DNA of 64,000 bases from Isoetes taiwanensis (taxonomy: Eukaryota > Streptophyta > Lycopodiopsida > Isoetales > Isoetaceae), in assembly GCA_021234155.1 (NCBI GenBank), contig JAJEKV010000008.1, positions 15,749,752 to 15,813,751 on the forward strand, read 5' to 3'. Of the stretch, positions 57,019-64,000 are shown piece after piece. Each line of letters opens with the position of its first letter. The first letter of the stretch is position 1. Under the pieces are notes generated by a model that saw only the letters and a program-made list of their open reading frames with translations, had not been told where the DNA came from and made no database searches. The translations under genes were made by a program, and so were the position numbers.

Positions 57019-59370
57019 TGAATCAATCCCTGATTATCAAATCCTCCATATCCATGCCTGGATGTGCTTCATGATAAGTATGATTCAATGAATTGGTTGA
57101 GATTTTCTCAATCATATCTTTACATGAGATGCAACTTGTCAATCATGCATCTAGGAAAAATGATTAAATTCAGGGGACCACAAACCCCAAAGACAAGCAT
57201 CAGATCAAGTGTTTTCCTGAATGCTAATAGTAATCAAATTGATCCACTTTGGATCGAGAATTTTGAGCTTCAATATTTCAAACTTTTAGAGCAGTTTTTG
57301 AGCTACACAATGTCTTTTTCTGTTTCTTTTAACAAAGAGGTTGCTTTTTTTCCTTAACAAAGAAAAAGACCGAGACTCTGATGTACGGTATTCTCGTGTA
57401 ATTCTGCTGCATATGAATTGGTGCTGATTTTATTTTTATATTTTGTTTGGGGTTGTACTAGTGCCTATAGATGGAAGGGTGTCAGCAGCACATTTGAGAT
57501 GCAAATAAGTCTAGAAGGTTTTGATTAAGTTGCACTGCAATGTGTCTGCCATTTTAGTCCTTTTATGGAGCGCTTAAAAATGCATTTGTTTTCTCCCTTG
57601 TTTAGAATGTGTTTGAACCCTTGGCGTTTATCTTATGTTTGCACCCTCGTACCTTTGTTTTTCTCTCCATATAGAAAAGTCCAGACTTTTTCTTTCTTTA
57701 CAGAATCTTGGCGCAAGCAACTTCTAGGTGATGATGGTTGGGAGTTATCCATCCAGACGTGTCATGCATTTAGAAAGATATTCATATAATAGATAGATGG
57801 ATATAGATAATGGCCTTAGGATCATGAGCAGTGCACAATTGAAAAAGAAGTGGCAACACCTCTGATGCCACTCAAGTAATCGAACGGGCACCTTTGAATG
57901 ACATATTTGTGTCACTGGGGGCAACTTCTGAATTTCATTGACCTTGTTGCCCCCACATTGCAATGCTGACCCCACTCACATCACTGATCTTTTCAAGACA
58001 TGACAAAACTGACACGTTCAATCGTTCTTTTTGGGCAACTGATGATAGAACTTGGGCCTTATCTAGTGGGCCAATCCTCTATAAAATATGTTATGCACAA
58101 CCTTGATGAAGCATTAAGGTTGTGGTCATCTGCCAATGAAACATCGGTTGTAGGACCTCCAGCACGTGGTTGTATATACACTGGGGAGACTTCTATGAAG
58201 ATTAACATGGGTGATTATCTGAGCCGCCATTGAGATGTGCAAGTTCCCTGGTGGACATGCTTATGATGGTGATGTAAGATGACTATGTGAAGAAAAAAAA
58301 AGTCGAGCCATGATGTGTTGTAATATTGCCCTGATCCTAATAGATCTTTTCAGCCATGCTGATGGTTACAATATTACTTTTTTCTTCTTCCTAGGACTTT
58401 CAAGTTGCAAAAACTCGCTCCCGAGATGCCACTTAAATAGATATTATTGTGGTACTATTGTAATGGGATGCATCGAGTGGAGGGACATACACATATCCAG
58501 ACTTTATTATACTCGACAATAACAATACAACACCTGTACATCATGATCTTGCTTTACATTGCTTGAATACCGTGTGAATGGAACATATGTCAGTATAGCT
58601 AATCTTTTGCTTTTCTTGCTTGATTAAGTCAAGCATTATGTTGACATAAATATCAAAGCTATATGTTCTTGAACCTCCTTTTTTCTTGATTAGATTTCCT
58701 ACCAACTCTAGTCAAACAATAATACATTTTGTGAATAATGTATATAGATTTAGCTAAAAAACATGATATATAAGTTGTTTCACATAATGTGGATAAGAAG
58801 TGGTGAAAATAAAACATGTTCAAGAGGCCCAACGACATTGGCCCTTTGTATTCATACAAAGAATATTCGTTCTAAGGTAGAAAACATATTGAATATCCTT
58901 CAAATAGAAAGGTTGTTGGTCGTCCATAGACTTGGATGATTGGATATCTTCAAGTGTAGTGTTCATTGTCTTAATATGTGTTATTGTCTTAATATGTGAA
59001 ACCATCCGATTGATCTTGCATGGCTATGACTTTGTAGAGATTCACAACGAATTTTTGTTTGACATGCAAGCCACTACAATATAGGTCTATAATGAAAACA
59101 CAATTGTTTCTGAGACTATCTTTTGTATTTGCCATATTTTGTTTGTAATCACTTTAATTTTCTGAAATAATCCGTAAAGACATCCTCTATAATGTGACTG
59201 TGTTGTAGTTTAATTGCACTAAAGTCAAGAGATTTGATGCCAATCAAACAATGCATCAATCTGAGCCATTTGATTGGCAGTCTTGGGATGGACGAGCGTT
59301 ATGATAGTCTTCAATATTTGGGTCTTCATCAGTATCTTCTCACATCAATACACTTACATTAGTTCCTCTC
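57019..59370. other. 3' flank of GRAS gene and intergenic stretch
   Basis: No further gene was recognised. Frames at 57565-57789 and 58000-58233 have no domain. A poly(A) run at about 59374-59394 could be the tail of an old retroposed sequence. Confidence 0.4.
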
Positions 59371-59834
59371 CCAAAAAAAAAAAAAAAAAAAAAATCCAGA
59401 TATTGCTGCTTCCCATTAGATATTATTGTTTTCATTGTTTATGTACGTGTTTATATCATTTGGTCTCTGTGATCGGACTTCTCAATTTGGAGCCCCCCTT
59501 TAGCGGGCTTGCTTCGTACGAAGTGTTGCAATTCTAGCTTGTCCATGTCAACTAAAATTAATACTGCACGTTGGATCTTCAATTTTAGAAATCCACGGAT
59601 TAGAAAGATAAAAAAGCTAAAGAAATTATACCCAGATTTCCTCGATCTACTTGACATGCAGAGCTTGTGTGAAAACCAAAAGGGATTGGAAAGTCGTTGA
59701 GAGCCCTTTGAGGTCGAAAGACTCTTGGCCAAAAGGTGAGAGTTTTGCCTTCATTTTCATGATGCTTGCTAGCTAGAGCAATTCTTGAGCAATGAAAATG
59801 TCTGGAGAGATAAGCACGCTTGAAACGCTAAGTC

Positions 59835-60165
59835 CTAGATCTGATTAGGGTTGCCAATAGTAGTTTTTGATTGGACATTCCTAACACAACAATTAGAAGA
59901 TCGCTTGATTTCTGGATAAGATTAGGGTTGCAAATACTGGCTTTTGGTTGGATATTTGGGAAACAAGGGCAGGCAATTATTGAAGACCTTATAGCTAGGC
60001 TGGCACCCCTCGATGATCAAATAGAGGCATTGTCACTCAGACAAAGTAGATAGGCACAAAAAACAATGCATTGCTAATATTGAACTATACATGCAGTAGT
60101 TAGAGGATTGCTTGCTTCCTAGATCTGATTAGGGTTGCCGATACTAGTTTTTGATTGGATATTCA
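59835..60165. repeat. short repeated phrase, three copies
   Basis: GATTAGGGTTGC followed by AATA/GATACT and TTTTGATTGGA occurs near 59844, 59918 and 60128, at uneven spacing, together with GAAGATCGCTTG and GAGGATTGCTTG. It looks like an old local duplication. Confidence 0.65.
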
Positions 60166-60342
60166 GGCGAACTATCTTTGTCCAATACTTCCATTGCCAC
60201 TTTTCCAATGTTTCTGGTGCTTTAAACCTTTGCGAGTAACAATTTTCATGATCATGCTTTGCTTACTTATGGAAAGCATAAGCACTAATACATGCAATTA
60301 ACATATGGAAGAGAAAAGTTGAAGTAGAAGTAGAAGTGTTTA

Positions 60343-63300
60343 TTACATCTGTAGAGACCTCTCGAGCACCTCATTACAGTTCTTCTGATTCAGCACCTTT
60401 GATTCAGCACGACGATCTTCTGGCGAAGAAAGCAATTTTGTTGTAGAGGAAGTTCCTGAGTAAGACAATTTTTCTGCTGAAAGAGTTACTGTTCCAGTTA
60501 TTCCAGAGGTTTCTGATGATTCTGCTGACAATTTGGAGGCATCTCTTGAGTATCTGTTCACTGCCATCGATGTATCAAATTCCCCAATTCCAGATAAAGC
60601 TTGGTATTTGTATTCTAGTGCCACATGTCACATGAGCCCTTTCAAGCATGTTTTCACAGATTACACACCTCTGGAGTTTCCTCGGTGTGTCCAAATGGGT
60701 GATCATAATTCTCAAAGCGGTATTGCTACAGGTTCTGTTCAAATATAGCTCCCTTCTGGACAGATCAAGGCACTGCGTAATGTTCTGCATGTTTCGGGTT
60801 TATATAAGCAATTACTTTCAGTCCGCAAAATCACTTCAGGTGGTCATCATGTTATTTTTTATGCAGATAATTGCCAAATATTGGATACCCACTCCAAGGT
60901 GATCATTACCGGATCTCGCCAAAGGAATCTTTTTATATTTGAATCTTTGGCATCTCCAACGAAGTTGGTTGTTTGGTTGAAGACATCTCTTCCTCATATG
61001 CACTGTGGCATTCCAGGTTGGGACACCCATCCTCTGGCAGACTCCAGTTACTTGCTTCAAAGGGGCTCGTTCCATCCCACAAGTGTTCCAATTTCTTCTG
61101 CCATGCATGTATGCAGGGTAAGATTACTCGCTGCATAATTTTCCCATCAGATGCTCGAGCTCCATAGCCTTTGTATTTGATTTACAGTGACATTTGTGGA
61201 CCTTTCTCTATTTCCACACCAGGAGGGTGCAAGTACATGCTTCTCTTTCTAGATGATTATACCAGAAAGTTATTTCCCTATCTATTGGAAAGAAAAGGTG
61301 AAGTCTTCTCTCAGTTCCTTCTATTCCATCGACAGGTTGAGAGGAGCACGCGCCTCAAACTCGTCACCTTGCGCACTGATGGAGGCGGCGGATTCAACTC
61401 CAAACTTTTTCATCGTTATTGTGCAGACAATGGCATTCATCATGAGCTATCTGTGCCTTATTCTCCTTAGCAGAATGGAAGAATCGAGAGGGCAAATCGA
61501 ACTGTCCTTGAAATGGTGCGTACTCTTCTCATCAATATGCAGGTTCCTCTTCAATTCTGGGGAGAAGCTGTGCTCACTGTTGCCTACTTGATCAATCTCT
61601 TCCTCACCGCGCCATTGGACATGCAATCCCTGAAGAACTCTGGACCTCTGCTCTTATCAGCTTATCTCACCTTCGAACCTTTGGTCGCCAAGCTTTTGTT
61701 CTACTCTCTAAGCATGTTTCCAAACTATCCACCCAAGCTCGTGTCTGCATGTTTATTGGTTATTCCGATAAAGCAAAGCTTACCGCTTCTTGGATCTGCA
61801 CACTCAAAAACTTGTCATTAGCTGCCATGCAAGATTCTGTGAAACTACTCCATGCCATTCAAAACCCTTACCACCTGACTTTTGAACTGCCTTCTCCACC
61901 ATCTAATCCTGCTCTCGTTCCCCAATCTATCTCTGTTCCAGAACCTCCCTCGTCTCCTTCTTATTGCCCTTTACCAATACCTACACCTGTTACTTCCATA
62001 CAAGAATCCATTCCTGATACATCCTCCCCTGATCCTTTGGAACCACCTCCATTTGTTAATCCTCCTTCTGCTGATATTAGTGTCCCATTCGCCAACGCAG
62101 GCCCCCCATTTGGATGCAAGATTATGGTCTACTCTCTAGAGCCACTCCCACTGAACCCCAATCCTACTCTCAGGCAATTGCCGATCCTTTTAAAGCAGAT
62201 TGGCAGAAGGCTATGGAGGCTGAGATGCAGTCCATATATGATGCAGGGATCTGGACTTTAGTGGAGCGTCCTCCCAATCATCCTGTGGTATCCAGCAAAT
62301 GGGTTTTCAAACTCAAATACAATTCAGATGGCAACATTGCTCGTTTCAAAGCCCGCTTGGTGGCCCGCGGTTTCAATCAGATAGAAGGCATTGATTTCGA
62401 GGAGACATGCTCCTGTGGCCAAAATGGTTTCAATTCGGACTGTACTTGCCTATGCTTGCTCCCAACATATGTTTATTCATCAAATGGACGTACAAAATGC
62501 GTTTTTAAATGGGGATCTTCAGGAGGAGGTCTCTCAACATGCAGTTTCAGCGTAGTCAAGCAGATGCCAATGTATATTTTCGGAATAAGCCTCACCCTCC
62601 CATCATCATTTGCTATATCGATGACTTACTCCTCGTAGCTTTCAATGAAGACGATCTCAATTTTATCAAGCAACAATTGAACTCTCACTTCAAGATGAAG
62701 GATCTTGGGACCATTCACCACTTTCTAGGCATTGAAGTATCTTATTCCCAGACCAAAGGAATTCTTCACCTGTATCAAACTCGCTACCTCACTGATCTGC
62801 TTCACAAATTCCATATGAGCTCCTGCAATCTTGTTAGCACTCTTGATGCTAAAGCCTCTCCATCCCTTCATTTTATCCGTTATCACTATCGTCAAATTCT
62901 GGGTATGCTCAACTTTGCCACCATCTCCACTCGTCCTGATCTTGCCTTCTCCTTGTGCAAACTCAGCCAATTTGCCACTTCTCCCAAACACACCCATTGT
63001 GTCAGTCTTAAACGCGTCCTTCGCTATGTTGCAGGGACTGTTTCCCTTGGCATTCATTATCATGCAGCTGCCACTCCCCTCTCCATGCATGGTTTCTCTA
63101 ATGCAGATTGGGCTGGTGATCACCACGATCGCAAGTCTGTTTCTGGCTATGTCTTCCTGGTCTGTTAGCTAGAGCAGCACCAAACAAACCTGTGTCAGCC
63201 TATCAAGTACAAAGGCCGAATATGTTGCTCTTAACCATGCTGCTCATGAAGCAGTTTGGCTTCAGCGTCTCTGTACAGAACTCTCCCTCGTAAATTCCTC

Positions 63301-63573
63301 TTCCACTCTCATTCATGTTGACAATCAGGGGGCCTTGGCCATTGCTCACAACGCTGTCCTGCACCGCCGAGTTAAACACATTGACATTAAGTACCATTTC
63401 GTTCACAACCTGGTCCTTGATGGTGCAATTGAACTTGTTCATTGTCCCACAGATCAGATGACTGCTGATATTTTCACCAAATCTTTGGGTCGTCTCAAAC
63501 ACAGCCAATGCATTGATCAACTTGGCCTGCAACTCTTCAGTGGGAGATCTCATGTGCTGTCACTGATTGGGGG
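60343..63573 (+). pseudogene. Ty1/copia pol, 5'-truncated and frameshifted
   Basis: The domain order (integrase before RT) identifies Ty1/copia. It reads, across several frames, WYLYSSATCHMS (protease-to-integrase linker, about 60603), LWHSRLGHPSSGRL (GAG-pre-integrase) and an integrase core with YSDICGPF, LRTDGGGGFNS and NGRIERANR (D, D, E). RT follows with WVFKLKYNSDGNIARFKARL, ICYIDDLLLVAF (the YxDD box) and LGTIHHFLGIEVSYSQTKGI. RNase H comes last, with NADWAGDHHDRKSVSGY and TADIFTKSLGR. There is a stop at 61470 before NGRIE and shifts near 60745, 61640, 62110 and 62420. Gag and the 5' LTR are absent. Confidence 0.92.
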
Positions 63574-63869
63574 TGTTGAGATGCAAAAATAGAAGGCAAC
63601 GTCAGCACATGTCATGGAGGTATTCCAGGCAACATCATGGAGGACTTCCAGGACCTAATTTTAGCTTCAGTCATTGCTCCTTTTATGCCTAGATTAGCGT
63701 TTACTTCCTGTATAAGTTCAGATGCTTCTTTTGCATCCATTATCAGTTGTAGCAGTTCAGTTATGTCTTTTGAATCCTTTGGATAGTCTGATACGTTTGA
63801 AGTTCCAGTATCAGCAATATCCCTGTTGTATTTCTTCTTGAATCAATATATTTGCTTGTGAAACTTACA
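63574..63869 (+). repeat. 3' LTR of Ty1/copia element
   Basis: A purine tract (GATTGGGGG, 63565-63573) is followed by TGTTGAGATGC, a common start of plant copia LTRs. The end is placed at ACTTACA (63869) because it gives a TG...CA frame, but without a second LTR this is approximate. Confidence 0.65.
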
Positions 63870-64000
63870 GTGGCAGATCAGCAGTTAGAGGTGCCAGCTA
63901 AAAGGCACCTCCATATATGTGGGCTATGACCTCACATCGCTGCAGCAGGAGTCATGTCACCGAGAGCTTGGTCGTATGAGGGATATAAGAAACACTGATG
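63870..64000. other. flank, no feature seen
   Basis: The last 130 bp contain AGGTGCCAGCTAAAAGGCACCT, an imperfect palindrome around 63889-63911, and nothing else recognised. Confidence 0.3.

Noticed and set aside
1-64000. CRISPR array, prophage, operon or bacterial defence system
   Set aside because: There are no regularly spaced repeats, no compact co-directional genes and no phage proteins. The content is plant nuclear DNA.

Overview
The window looks like a repeat-dense land-plant nuclear chromosome. The signs are a plant-specific GRAS transcription factor, candidate genes with GT-AG introns, and retroelements primed by initiator methionine tRNA (Ty3/gypsy, Ty1/copia, plant-type L1 LINEs, a gag-only element and TRIM-like repeats). 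Long AT-rich spacers and deep nesting suggest a large genome, but the sequence does not fix the species. There are no prokaryotic operons, CRISPR arrays or rRNA genes.

Genes. The only gene recognised with confidence is an intronless GRAS regulator at 55237-57018 (+). Two multi-exon minus-strand candidates are inferred from open frames plus splice signals: a small membrane-protein-like gene at 167-1618, with a tandemly duplicated exon, and a larger gene at 46641-51577. Neither is recognised. A 183-codon minus frame at 3397-3948 may be another gene or a fragment.

Repeats, left to right. A 182-bp MITE with a 9-bp target duplication lies at 1891-2072. A LINE 3' half (6764-7260, resuming at 14056-14629) is split by a complete Ty3/gypsy-type element (7261-14055, coding on the minus strand) whose gag, protease and front of RT are replaced by about 1.6 kb of unrelated DNA. 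A minus-strand LINE ORF1 (14709-16247) abuts a 200-bp poly(A)-tailed repeat that recurs at 31437. A second LINE (19587-21220, resuming at 24482-26775) is split by a 3.26-kb gag-only LTR element (21221-24481), which carries a cluster of five short hairpins. A fold-back family with long inverted arms and a GGCCCCTTCGGGGCC tip occurs near 26.8, 40.3 and 43.9 kb.

From 34.3 to 37.4 kb a decayed gypsy integrase is interrupted by a tangle of TRIM-like units in both orientations. At 44.9-46.3 kb a short tandem duplication has received two tandem copies of an unknown element. Near 52.6 kb a LINE end forms a near-perfect hairpin of about 86 bp. The right end (60343-63869) is a 5'-truncated, frameshifted Ty1/copia element with its 3' LTR.

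The genes show no shared pathway; the window is mostly a record of nested insertions around a few host genes. The most informative observations are the candidate alternative duplicated exon, the gag-only element with its hairpin cluster, the TRIM-like array, and an LTR pair whose differences concentrate at CAG/CTG sites.
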